Origin: Actinoplanes sp. KI2
GTDB lineage: Bacteria > Actinomycetota > Actinomycetes > Mycobacteriales > Micromonosporaceae
Length of the DNA stretch: 64,000 nt
NCBI RefSeq assembly: GCF_025630775.1
Contig: NZ_JAOSZE010000004.1
Span: 234,779-298,778 of the forward strand
Direction of reading: 5' to 3'
In this document: positions 36,165 to 44,369 of the stretch, in pieces
How positions within the stretch are numbered: position 1 is the stretch's first letter
Layout: each line of letters begins with the position of its first letter
The notes under the pieces: generated by a model
What the model was told of the DNA's origin: nothing
Seen by the model: only the letters and a program-made list of their open reading frames with translations
The model's database searches: none
Made by a program: the position numbers and the translations under genes

Positions 36165-37577
36165 ACGTTCGGGGGCGGTCACTTGCGTGTACTCCTTGGT
36201 CTCCTGCTCGCCGGTGGCGCCGTGCTGCCCGCCGTCCCCGCCCAGGCCGCCATCGAACCCGTAGCGCATACCGACGCCGTCCGCCCCGACGACCCCGGGT
36301 ACGCCCGCCAGTGGGGCATCACCCGTACCCACGTCAACGACGCCTGGTCCACGGTCCGCGGCAGCTCGGGGGTCACGATCGCGATCGTCGACACCGGCGT
36401 GAACCGCCTGCCCGACCTGGCCCCGCGCATGCTCACCGGCCACGACTTCGTCAACGACGACGACGACCCGGCCGACGACAACGGTCACGGCACGATGGCC
36501 GCCGGGGTCGCCGCGGCCACCGGCAACAACAAGACCGGCGTCGCCGGTGTCTGCTGGAGCTGCAAGATCCTGCCGGTCAAGGTCCTGAACGCGAAGGGCG
36601 ACGGCGGGTACGACACCATCGCCGAGGGCATCCGCTACGCGGCCGACCAGGGTGCGGCGATCATCAGCCTGTCGCTGGGCGGCTCCGAGAAGAGCCAGAT
36701 CCTCAGCGACGCGGTCAGCTACGCCGACCAGAAGGGCTCGCTCGTCGTGGCCGCGGCCGGCAACGCGGGCTCGCCGCTGCCGCACTACCCGGCCGCGATC
36801 CCGTCGGTGCTCTCGGTCGGCGGCGTCGACCAGCAGGACCACCGCTACTCGTGGTCCAACTACGGCAGCTGGGTGAACGTCACCGCGCCCGGCTGCAACC
36901 TCGCCCAGCGCCGCGACGGCGTGACCGACGAGTACTGCGGCACCTCCTCGGCGACCCCGTTCGTCGCGGGCGTCGCGGGCCTGCTGGCGTCCACCGACCC
37001 GGCCCCGACGGCCGCGCAGATCCGGGTCGCGCTGACCGGGGGGCGGCTCGACGCGCTGCGCTCGCTGGCGGCCCTGCCGTACGCGGGCGACAAGACCAAG
37101 CCCGTCCTGGCCTTCGGGGCCACCCCCGCGCAAGCTCGGGGCGTGGTCACCGTCACCGCCGCCGCCGCGGACCAGCACGGCGTTTCCCGGGTCGAGCTGT
37201 ACGCCGGGGGCAAGCTGATCGGCACCGACGTCTCGGCCCCGTACACGTTCCGCTGGCAGTCGGCCCCGCGCAACGGCGTGGTCCCGCTCGACCTGCGCGC
37301 CTATGACCGGGCCGGCAACCTGACGCAGACCCGCCGCTACGTCCGCGCCGACAACCTCGCGCCGGCGGTCAAGCTCGCCAAGGCTGCGACGTCGGTCACC
37401 GTCCGCGCCACCGACGCGTCCGGCATCGCCCGGCTGGAGCTCGTGGTCAACGGCAAGGTCACCAGCCGGTACAGCGGATCCGTGCGCAAGTTCTCCGTTC
37501 CGGCCCGCGCCAAGAACGTGCAGGTCCGCGCGTACGACAAGGCGGGCAACGTCCGGGTGGCCGGGGTGCGCCGGTAA
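36150..37577 (+). CDS. Secreted S8 family serine protease (subtilisin-like)
   Basis: 475 residues. Signal peptide RVLLGLLLAGGAVLPAVPAQA; catalytic Asp near residue 80 (AIVDTGVN), His near 113 (NGHGTMAAG) and Ser near 267 (GTSSATPFVAG). Two C-terminal Ig-like repeats follow (VTVTAAAADQHGVSRVELYAGG, VRATDASGIARLELVVNGK in parts). If translation starts at TTG 36183, preceded by GGGGGCG, the product would begin directly with the signal peptide; GTG 36150 is the longest reasonable start. It ends nine bases before guaA. Confidence 0.93.
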   Translation: MAGSFTFGGGHLRVLLGLLLAGGAVLPAVPAQAAIEPVAHTDAVRPDDPGYARQWGITRTHVNDAWSTVRGSSGVTIAIVDTGVNRLPDLAPRMLTGHDFVNDDDDPADDNGHGTMAAGVAAATGNNKTGVAGVCWSCKILPVKVLNAKGDGGYDTIAEGIRYAADQGAAIISLSLGGSEKSQILSDAVSYADQKGSLVVAAAGNAGSPLPHYPAAIPSVLSVGGVDQQDHRYSWSNYGSWVNVTAPGCNLAQRRDGVTDEYCGTSSATPFVAGVAGLLASTDPAPTAAQIRVALTGGRLDALRSLAALPYAGDKTKPVLAFGATPAQARGVVTVTAAAADQHGVSRVELYAGGKLIGTDVSAPYTFRWQSAPRNGVVPLDLRAYDRAGNLTQTRRYVRADNLAPAVKLAKAATSVTVRATDASGIARLELVVNGKVTSRYSGSVRKFSVPARAKNVQVRAYDKAGNVRVAGVRR

Positions 37578-37580
37578 GCT
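37575..37580 (+). promoter_or_regulatory. Candidate leaderless -10 box of guaA
   Basis: TAAGCT overlaps the stop TAA of the protease gene and stands six bases before the guaA GTG. Confidence 0.4.
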
Positions 37581-37586
37581 CGCCGG

Positions 37587-39134
37587 GTGAGCACCCCGCG
37601 TCCCGTCCTCGTCGTCGACTTCGGCGCCCAGTACGCCCAGTTGATCGCCCGCCGCGTCCGTGAGGCGCGGGTCTACTCCGAGATCGTGCCGCACTCGATG
37701 CCGGTCGCGGAGATGCTCGCCAAGAACCCCGCCGCGATCATCCTGTCCGGCGGCCCGTCCAGCGTGTACGAGGCCGGCGCCCCGTCACTCGACCCGGCGC
37801 TGTTCGACAACGAGGTGCCGGTCTTCGGCATCTGCTACGGCTTCCAGGCGATGGCCCAGGCGCTGGGCGGCACGGTCGCGCACACCGGCGCCCGGGAGTA
37901 CGGTCGCACCCTGCTCACCGCCCAGGGCGGCAGCCTGCTGCGCGACCTGCCGGCCGGCCTTCCGGTCTGGATGAGTCACGGCGACAGCGTCTCGGTCGCC
38001 CCTTCGGGCTTCACGGTCACCGCTTCCTCGCCGGGCGCGCCGGTCGCCGCCTTCGAGGATCTTTCCGCCAAGCGGGCCGGCGTGCAGTTCCACCCCGAGG
38101 TGGCGCACACCGAGCAGGGCCAGGAGATGCTCCGGCGCTTCCTGTACGACATCGCCGGTCTCGAGCCGACCTGGACCGCCAGCAACATCATCGACGACCA
38201 GGTGGCCTCGATCCGCGAGCAGGTCGGCGACAAGCAGGTGCTCTGCGCGCTCTCCGGCGGTGTCGACTCGGCGGTCGCCGCGGCGCTCGTGCACAGGGCC
38301 ATCGGCGACCAGCTGACCTGCGTCTTCGTCGACCACGGCCTGCTGCGCGCGGGCGAGGCCGAGCAGGTGGAGAAGGACTACGTGGCCGCCACCGGCATCC
38401 GGCTCAAGGTCGTCGACGCCGCCGACGTCTTCCTCGGCCACCTCGCCGGGGTGACCGACCCCGAGCAGAAGCGCAAGATCATCGGCCGGGAGTTCATCCG
38501 CACCTTCGAGGCCGCGGCCCGCGAGCTGGATGCCGAGCGGCACATCGAGTTCCTGGTGCAGGGCACGCTCTACCCCGACGTGGTGGAGTCCGGCGGCGGC
38601 ACCGGCACCGCCAACATCAAGTCCCACCACAACGTCGGCGGCCTCCCCGACGACCTGCAGTTCGCCCTGATCGAGCCGCTGCGCACGCTGTTCAAGGACG
38701 AGGTGCGCGCCCTGGGCAAGGAGCTCGGGCTCCCCGACGAGATGGTGCACCGGCATCCGTTCCCGGGCCCGGGCCTGGCGATCCGGATCATCGGCGCGGT
38801 CGACCGGGATCGCCTCGACATCCTGCGGGCCGCCGACCTGATCGCCCGCGAGGAGCTCACCGCCTCCGGCCTCGACCGGGAGGTGTGGCAGTTCCCGGTG
38901 GTCCTGCTGGCCGACGTCCGCAGCGTCGGCGTCCAGGGCGACGGCCGCACCTACGGCCACCCGGTGGTGCTGCGCCCGGTCTCCAGCGAGGACGCGATGA
39001 CCGCCGACTGGTCCCGCCTCCCGTACGACCTGATCGCCCGGATCTCCACCCGGATCACCAACGAGGTGCGTGAGGTGAACCGGGTGGTCCTCGACGTCAC
39101 CAGCAAGCCGCCGGGCACCATCGAGTGGGAGTGA
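37587..39134 (+). CDS. guaA: GMP synthase (glutamine-hydrolyzing)
   Basis: Converts XMP to GMP using glutamine and ATP. 515 residues. The class I amidotransferase domain has the nucleophile in [10 protein letters not shown] and its His in [12 protein letters not shown]. The PP-loop ATP pyrophosphatase has [13 protein letters not shown]. The C-terminal dimer domain carries [16 protein letters not shown] and ends in KPPGTIEWE. It completes the guanine nucleotide set of this window. Confidence 0.98.
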   Translation: MSTPRPVLVVDFGAQYAQLIARRVREARVYSEIVPHSMPVAEMLAKNPAAIILSGGPSSVYEAGAPSLDPALFDNEVPVFGICYGFQAMAQALGGTVAHTGAREYGRTLLTAQGGSLLRDLPAGLPVWMSHGDSVSVAPSGFTVTASSPGAPVAAFEDLSAKRAGVQFHPEVAHTEQGQEMLRRFLYDIAGLEPTWTASNIIDDQVASIREQVGDKQVLCALSGGVDSAVAAALVHRAIGDQLTCVFVDHGLLRAGEAEQVEKDYVAATGIRLKVVDAADVFLGHLAGVTDPEQKRKIIGREFIRTFEAAARELDAERHIEFLVQGTLYPDVVESGGGTGTANIKSHHNVGGLPDDLQFALIEPLRTLFKDEVRALGKELGLPDEMVHRHPFPGPGLAIRIIGAVDRDRLDILRAADLIAREELTASGLDREVWQFPVVLLADVRSVGVQGDGRTYGHPVVLRPVSSEDAMTADWSRLPYDLIARISTRITNEVREVNRVVLDVTSKPPGTIEWE

Positions 39135-39153
39135 CCCGGCCCCGGGCCGCCGG

Positions 39154-39420
39154 CTATGCGGCCGGCCGGCCCCAGGTCGGGTCGGAGGGGTCGCGCCAGG
39201 TGGTGGGGGCGGGCACGACCGGCTGCTCCTCCGGCATGAGGAACCAGGCCACCGGGTAGGCGAGCAGCGCCGCACCCCAGGTGACGGCGGCGAAGATGAC
39301 GAAGGCGACCCGGACCAGCACCGGGTCGACTCGGAAATACCGCCCGATGCCGCTGCAGACGCCGGCGACAATCCGGTCGTCCAGGGGGCGGAGGAGGCGG
39401 CGGTACGGTGCGTCAGTCAT
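39154..39420 (-). CDS. Small PspC domain membrane protein
   Basis: 88 residues from ATG 39420. RLLRPLDDRIVAGVCSGIGRYFRVDP is the PspC amphipathic segment (in parts), followed by a hydrophobic hairpin VAFVIFAAVTWGAALLAYPVAWFLM. PspC proteins sense membrane stress. Convergent with guaA, 19 bases apart. In Corynebacterium the region after guaA encodes the EsrISR envelope-stress system, and this window has PspC genes at the same distance. Confidence 0.9.
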   Translation of the reverse strand: MTDAPYRRLLRPLDDRIVAGVCSGIGRYFRVDPVLVRVAFVIFAAVTWGAALLAYPVAWFLMPEEQPVVPAPTTWRDPSDPTWGRPAA

Positions 39421-39647
39421 GCCTCCATGCTGGCCGCGGAACCACGCCGCAACCTCGGTGACTGCCCCGATAACAACCCTGAAATCTGGCGCCACCAAGG
39501 TGGGAAATTCCCGACACCAGGGGTGCGTTTCCGGGCACGAAGAGTGATCAGCAAGCTCGCTACCTGCTATTACGCAGCGCGTTCACGCTGTCAGGAATCC
39601 GACAGACGTTTTCTGCGGGTAACCGACTCCGGGCAGAATTGCGGCCC

Positions 39648-40598
39648 GTGACCCCCGCACTGGAACCACTTCGGCGAATCGCCGCGTACGCCGTCGCCAC
39701 CGACGACGACGGTCGCGTGCTGCTCGTCCGTGCCTCGAGCCGCTCCGGTACCCCCGGTGTCTGGTCGCTCCCCGGCGGCGCAGTCGATCATGGTGAAGAT
39801 CCCAACCACACCGTCGTCCGCGAGACCGCGGCCGAGACCGGCCTGTCCGTCGCCGTCACCGGGCTGCGCGACGTGCTGGCCGACATGCGGTCCATGCCCC
39901 ATCGCGGCGTCACCATCCACACCGATCGCCTCATCTACTCGGTCTCGATCCGCGGCGGCACGCTGGTCGACCGGGTCGGCCACCCCACCGACCTGGCCCG
40001 CTGGCACACGCCGGCCGAGGCGGCCAAGCTCAAGCTCCGCCAGTTCACCGCGGCCGCCCTGGGCCTGGGCGCGGCCAGCGCCGACCTGCGGCCGGAGGAG
40101 GCGCCCGACTTCCCGTCGTTCTACGCCTACCCCGGCCCGGACGGTCTGCACCGCGCGCAGCGCTTCGCGGCGTACGCGATCGCCACCGACGCCGATGCGA
40201 CCAGCCTGCTGCTCACCCGGATCGCCCCCGGTTACCCGGGCGAGGGCCGCTGGCACCTGCCCGGCGGCGGCACCGACTACGGCGAGCAGCCGGGCACCGC
40301 ACTGATCCGGGAGCTGGTCGAGGAGACCGGCCAGCTGGGCCGGCTGATCGAGCTGATGGGCGTGGCGAGCCACCGCGACGCGGCCTCGCTGGGCCCGGAG
40401 GGTTACCCGATCGACTGGCACGGCGTTCGCGCCTTCTATCGGGTGATCGTCGACGCGCCGACCGAGGTGACCGTCAAGGATGTCGGCGGCTCGACCTCCG
40501 AGGCGCGCTGGATGCCGCTCACCGAGGTGGCCGCGCTCGGCGACGACCAGCTCACCGAGGTGACCGCCGAGGCGCTCGGGAAAGCGCGACTAACCTAG
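39648..40598 (+). CDS. Double-Nudix hydrolase A
   Basis: 316 residues, two Nudix domains in tandem. The first box (GGAVDHGEDPNHTVVRETAAE, continuing TG) has Ala in place of the first Glu of the catalytic EE pair. The second (GGGTDYGEQPGTALIRELVE, continuing ETG) is complete. GTG 39648 was chosen over an in-frame TTG three codons earlier. The adjacent gene has the same architecture with the opposite defect. Substrates unknown; Nudix enzymes cleave nucleoside diphosphates linked to another moiety. Confidence 0.88.
   Translation: MTPALEPLRRIAAYAVATDDDGRVLLVRASSRSGTPGVWSLPGGAVDHGEDPNHTVVRETAAETGLSVAVTGLRDVLADMRSMPHRGVTIHTDRLIYSVSIRGGTLVDRVGHPTDLARWHTPAEAAKLKLRQFTAAALGLGAASADLRPEEAPDFPSFYAYPGPDGLHRAQRFAAYAIATDADATSLLLTRIAPGYPGEGRWHLPGGGTDYGEQPGTALIRELVEETGQLGRLIELMGVASHRDAASLGPEGYPIDWHGVRAFYRVIVDAPTEVTVKDVGGSTSEARWMPLTEVAALGDDQLTEVTAEALGKARLT
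40591..40596 (+). promoter_or_regulatory. Candidate leaderless -10 box of the second double-Nudix gene
   Basis: TAACCT with six bases to GTG 40603, overlapping the end of the upstream gene. Confidence 0.4.
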
Positions 40599-40602
40599 TC
40601 GG

Positions 40603-41505
40603 GTGAAGATCAGGCGAGTCGGCGCGTACGGAATCTGTCGTGACGAGGCCGGGCGGGTGCTGCTCGCCCGGAACTCGGATGCCAGCGAGTTCCCGGGCCT
40701 CTGGACGCTGCCGGGCGGCGGTGTCGAGCAGGGCGAGCACCCGGACGACGCCGTGGTGCGCGAGTTCGCCGAGGAGACCGGCTTCATGGTGCGCCGGGAG
40801 GGTCTGCGCGCGGTGACCGCCGACCTCGCCCGGCTGCCGGGCGGCGACCTCGAGCACACCGACCGGATCATCTATGACGTTTCGGTGGTGGGCGGCAACC
40901 TGCGCGCCGAGACCGACGGCACGACCGACCTGGTCGACTGGGCCGGCCCGGCGGAGCTGGGGGACCGGCCGCTCATGCCGTTCACGGCGGCCCAGCTCGG
41001 CCGTCCGGGCGCATTCCACGACATAACCGATAAAAACGAGGAAATCTTCCGGCCGGAGCGGGTGCAGCGTTTCGGGGCGTACGCGGCCGCCACCGACCCG
41101 GACGGGCGAATCCTGCTCGCCAAGATCTCCGGCGGATACCCCGGCGCGGGCCGCTGGCACCTGCCCGGCGGCGGCACCGACCACGGCGAGACCCCCGAGC
41201 AGGCCCTGGCCCGCGAGCTGTACGAGGAGACGTCGCAACACGGGCGGGTGACCGGCTTGCTGGGCATTTCGCACCGGTACGACCCTGCGGCCGTGGGGCC
41301 GGAGGGCAGGCCGGTCGATTGGCACGTCATCCGGGTGCTGTTCCGGGTCCGGGTGGACGGGCCGACGGAGCCCGTGGTGACCGAGGACGCCGGCGGGTCC
41401 ACCGCCGAGGCGGCGTGGTTCCCGCGGGCGGCGATCGACAAGATCGACCTGACCGAGCTGGCCCGCGAGGCCGTGGACCGAATCGACCAGGAGCTCAGGA
41501 GTTAA
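40603..41505 (+). CDS. Double-Nudix hydrolase B
   Basis: 300 residues, tandem Nudix domains paralogous to the gene four bases upstream (shared blocks GYPGAGRWHLPGGGTDHGE and GPEGRPVDWH). Here the first box (GGGVEQGEHPDDAVVREFAE, continuing ETG) is complete, and the second (GGGTDHGETPEQALARELYE, continuing ETS) has Ser for the last Gly. Co-transcription or independent leaderless expression are both possible. Confidence 0.88.
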   Translation: MKIRRVGAYGICRDEAGRVLLARNSDASEFPGLWTLPGGGVEQGEHPDDAVVREFAEETGFMVRREGLRAVTADLARLPGGDLEHTDRIIYDVSVVGGNLRAETDGTTDLVDWAGPAELGDRPLMPFTAAQLGRPGAFHDITDKNEEIFRPERVQRFGAYAAATDPDGRILLAKISGGYPGAGRWHLPGGGTDHGETPEQALARELYEETSQHGRVTGLLGISHRYDPAAVGPEGRPVDWHVIRVLFRVRVDGPTEPVVTEDAGGSTAEAAWFPRAAIDKIDLTELAREAVDRIDQELRS

Positions 41506-41709
41506 AATCCTCACAGGGAACGGGCGGAATGACCCGATCCCCTGCGAGCGCTCGTAGTAAGGGCCAGTCGATTGGTCTCTCGCCAAGATCGCTTGGCTGT
41601 GCAATGGTGTAACCCCCGCGATCCGGTGACGACGGAGAGCGGTGGGTAAGGGGGCCACTACCTACTGCCGAAAGTGCTGGTAGGCATACCGATCCCATGG
41701 AGGAAACAC
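41506..41709 (+). promoter_or_regulatory. Structured 5' region of pssA
   Basis: 204 bases. Near its end CCTAC and GTAGG pair around TGCCGAAAGTGCTG (within 41661-41684), just ahead of the pssA ribosome-binding site. I match it to no known riboswitch. Confidence 0.35.
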
Positions 41710-42678
41710 GTGCCGAGTACCCCTTGGCGCCGGCGTCGCACGACGGATAGTCCCCGTCCCGCCGGTCGCCGTTGGGCAGGCCGTTTACGCCGCGGCGGCA
41801 CTCTCGCCCGGCAAGCCCTGCTGGTGCGCGTGAGCCGCCGTACCGGAGATTCCGGGCGCGCCGCCACCGCCACCCGGGCCGAGGTGATCTACACCGGGCC
41901 GGAGCCCGTCCAGCCCATCTCGGTTCTGTCCTACCCCGAGCTTGCCGATGTGCTCGTCCCGATCGAGCCCGGCGAGCCGGTCGCGACCACCGTACCCCTG
42001 CTTCCCGGCGAGCAGACCGCGGCCCGCAAACTGCGCTTCGCCCTCGTCAACGCCTGCACCCTGGCCAGCCTGGCCCTCGGTCTGCTGGCCATCTTCCTGG
42101 CCATGCAGGGCGACGTCCGGCAGGCGGCCGCCTGCCTGGTGGCCTGCGTGACGTTCGACGGCCTCGACGGCGCCCTGGCCCGCAAGCTGGGCGTGGCGAG
42201 CCCGTTCGGCGCCCAGATGGACTCGCTGGCCGACATGTGCTCGTTCGGCCTGGCCGCCCCGGTCGTGGTCTACGCGTCGCTGGCGCACACCGTGCCCACC
42301 GCCGCCGCGGCCGTGGCCTGCGTGCTGGTGGCCGGCTGCGCGGCGATCCGGCTGGCCCGCTTCAACGTCTCGCCGAAGGACGGCAAGTTCTTCTGCGGCG
42401 TCCCCACCACGATGGCCGCCGCGGTGCTGGCCGTGACGGTGTTGATCGACCTGCCGTTGCCCGGCCCGGTGCTGCTCGGCGGTGTCGCGGTGCTGGCGTT
42501 CGCGATGGTCTCCAGCTTCCCGTACGCGAAGCTGGCCCGCCTGGTGAAGCTGCCGCCGTGGCTCTGGCTGCTCCCCGCGGTGGGCGCCCTGGTCGACCCG
42601 CGGCTCACCTTCGCGGCCGTGGTGATGGCGTACCTGGTCAGCGGCCCGGTGATGTGGGCCCGCGCCAAGCGCGCCTGA
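41710..42678 (+). CDS. pssA: CDP-diacylglycerol--serine O-phosphatidyltransferase
   Basis: Makes phosphatidylserine from CDP-diacylglycerol and serine in the membrane. GTG 41710 has GGAGG six bases upstream. 322 residues. The CDP-alcohol phosphotransferase motif lies in FDGLDGALARKLGVASPFG followed by AQMDSLAD (DG-X2-AR-X8-G-X3-D-X3-D). Six to eight membrane helices follow. A basic, disordered N-terminal ~95 residues is longer than usual. It converges on psd, the next enzyme of the pathway. Confidence 0.94.
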   Translation: MPSTPWRRRRTTDSPRPAGRRWAGRLRRGGTLARQALLVRVSRRTGDSGRAATATRAEVIYTGPEPVQPISVLSYPELADVLVPIEPGEPVATTVPLLPGEQTAARKLRFALVNACTLASLALGLLAIFLAMQGDVRQAAACLVACVTFDGLDGALARKLGVASPFGAQMDSLADMCSFGLAAPVVVYASLAHTVPTAAAAVACVLVAGCAAIRLARFNVSPKDGKFFCGVPTTMAAAVLAVTVLIDLPLPGPVLLGGVAVLAFAMVSSFPYAKLARLVKLPPWLWLLPAVGALVDPRLTFAAVVMAYLVSGPVMWARAKRA

Positions 42679-42686
42679 GATACCCG

Positions 42687-42720
42687 AAAAGGGCCGCCCC
42701 CGCGTGGGGGCGGCCCTTTT
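42687..42720. terminator. Bidirectional terminator between pssA and psd
   Basis: A perfect 15-bp stem (AAAAGGGCCGCCCCC and complement) with a four-base loop. A-run on one side and T-run on the other let it work in both directions. Confidence 0.92.
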
Positions 42721-42729
42721 GCTGTCCGG

Positions 42730-43986
42730 CTAGAGCCAGCGGGCGATCACCGAGGCGCCGCCGACCACCTTCTCGCCGACCGTGACCAGCGGCTCGGCGC
42801 GGTCCGCGGGCAGGTAGACGTCGGTGCGCGAGCCGAACCGGATCAGGCCCATCCGCTCGCCCCGGGCCACCAGGGTGCCGACCGGCGTCCGCTGCACGAT
42901 CCGCCGCGCGATCAGCCCGGTGCGCTGGGCGACCACGACCGTCCCGTGCTCGGTGTCCAGCACCGTGTACGCGGCCACGTTGTGCTCGGCCGCCGCGGTC
43001 ATCGCGTTCGCGTACCCGCCGTCCTCGACGAAGTAGTCGGCGACCCGGCCGGCCACCGGCACCCGGTTCACGTGCACGTCGAGCACCGACAGGAACACCG
43101 CGATCCGCAGGAACTCGCCGTCGCCGAAGCGCGAGTCGGTCATCCGCTCGACCGAGAGCACCTTGCCGTCCGCCGCCGCCACGACCGCGGCCGGATCGGT
43201 CGGCACCTCGCGCTCCGGGTCTCGGAAGAACGCCGCCACCGGGCCCGCGGCCAGCGCCGGGACCAGCCACAGCTTCGATTTCGGCCGGGCCGCGCGGGCC
43301 AGCAGGGCGAGGCCGAGCGCGATGCCACCGGCCGCCACGCCGTTCGAGTCGATGTGCATCCCGCGGGTCACCGGCACGCTCGACGGCCGGTACGCGGGGG
43401 CGAGGGTGGCCGCCACCTTCGGGTCGGCCGGGGTGAACCGCAGCCTGTGCACCCGCAGTGGCGGCGAGTTGCGCACCACCAGGTCGGACCCGACCCCGAA
43501 CAGCGCGCTCTGCCGGAACAACTCGGCCGCCGCCCCGCCGGTACGCCCCGGCACCGCCGGCGTGGCGAGCGTGATCACCGCGCCGTCGTTCAGGTACTTC
43601 CCGAGCTTGTCCAGCAGGACCCGCACCTCCTGGGCGGTGCCGGTGACCGGCTCGCCGAGGATCACCACGTCGGCCGGCTGCGCCTCGTCGAGCGCGTCCA
43701 CCACCCGGACCCGGTCGGCGATCCAGCTGCCCAGGCCGGCGATGTGGTCGCGCAGCAGGTCGGCGGTGCTGCGCTCGCCGGCGACCAGGGTCAGCGTGTC
43801 GCCGGGCAGCAGCGCCTCGACCGCGCAGGCCACCGTGAGCGACGCCTGGTCGGCGCCGATCAGCAGCGCCGACGTGGACGCGTTGTGCCGGGCGAACTCG
43901 GCGGTGAGGGCGCGGGCGGCCGTGGCGCCGACGCCGACGATGGGTGCCTTGGACACGGACGGAAACGGGGTCATGAGGCCGAGCAT
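42730..43986 (-). CDS. psd: Phosphatidylserine decarboxylase fused to an N-terminal Rossmann-like domain
   Basis: 418 residues from ATG 43986, with AGGAGG nine bases upstream. The C-terminal ~200 residues are the short type of PSD proenzyme. DVHVNRVPVAG carries the conserved His, and the autocleavage site lies in LIRFGSRTDVYLP, where the Ser becomes the pyruvoyl group. The first ~210 residues are an extra domain: alternating strands and helices (GDTLTLVAGE, ADRVRVVDALDE, ADVVILGEPV, GAVITLATPA) like a methyltransferase fold without a clear SAM glycine motif. PSD makes phosphatidylethanolamine. Fusion of these two domains is unusual. Confidence 0.88.
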   Translation of the reverse strand: MLGLMTPFPSVSKAPIVGVGATAARALTAEFARHNASTSALLIGADQASLTVACAVEALLPGDTLTLVAGERSTADLLRDHIAGLGSWIADRVRVVDALDEAQPADVVILGEPVTGTAQEVRVLLDKLGKYLNDGAVITLATPAVPGRTGGAAAELFRQSALFGVGSDLVVRNSPPLRVHRLRFTPADPKVAATLAPAYRPSSVPVTRGMHIDSNGVAAGGIALGLALLARAARPKSKLWLVPALAAGPVAAFFRDPEREVPTDPAAVVAAADGKVLSVERMTDSRFGDGEFLRIAVFLSVLDVHVNRVPVAGRVADYFVEDGGYANAMTAAAEHNVAAYTVLDTEHGTVVVAQRTGLIARRIVQRTPVGTLVARGERMGLIRFGSRTDVYLPADRAEPLVTVGEKVVGGASVIARWL

Positions 43987-44012
43987 ATTGCCCGGCCTCC
44001 TGACCTCCGGCG

Positions 44013-44369
44013 TCAGTCCTGGTGAGGCCGCTCCGTCGTGGCCTCGGGGTGCTCCTTGCGGAACCGCTCGCCGGGCTCCTCGAGCAGCTCGCGGACGATC
44101 GAGGCATGCATCTCGGGCGGCAGCCCGCCGGGGATCTCGGGCTCGGCCGGCGGCGCGGCGACCGGCACGGGCTGCGGGGCCGGGGTGCGCCCGGAGCGGA
44201 TCGCCCCGAGCAGCCCGATCACGCCGAACATGATCAGGGCGCCGGCCACCAGCCAGCCGACGGCCGGCAGGTGGATGTCGACCGCCCGGGAGACCGCCCA
44301 CCACAGGGCGACCATCAGGAAGATCAGACCGAAGCTCAGCGAGACGCCGTCGGTACGGTGCGGCTTCAT
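44013..44369 (-). CDS. Small two-helix membrane protein, unknown
   Basis: 118 residues. LSFGLIFLMVALWWAV and AVGWLVAGALIMFGVIGLLGAI are two membrane helices; the C-terminal half is Pro/Glu-rich (PEIPGGLPPEMHASIVREL). Its ATG overlaps the stop of the PspC gene (ATGA), so the pair is coupled and probably works together in envelope sensing. Confidence 0.75.
   Translation of the reverse strand: MKPHRTDGVSLSFGLIFLMVALWWAVSRAVDIHLPAVGWLVAGALIMFGVIGLLGAIRSGRTPAPQPVPVAAPPAEPEIPGGLPPEMHASIVRELLEEPGERFRKEHPEATTERPHQD

Noticed and set aside
41506..41709. Riboswitch (ydaO or similar) before pssA
   Set aside because: A small hairpin is there, but the conserved bases of known riboswitch classes could not be matched by eye; a covariance search would decide.
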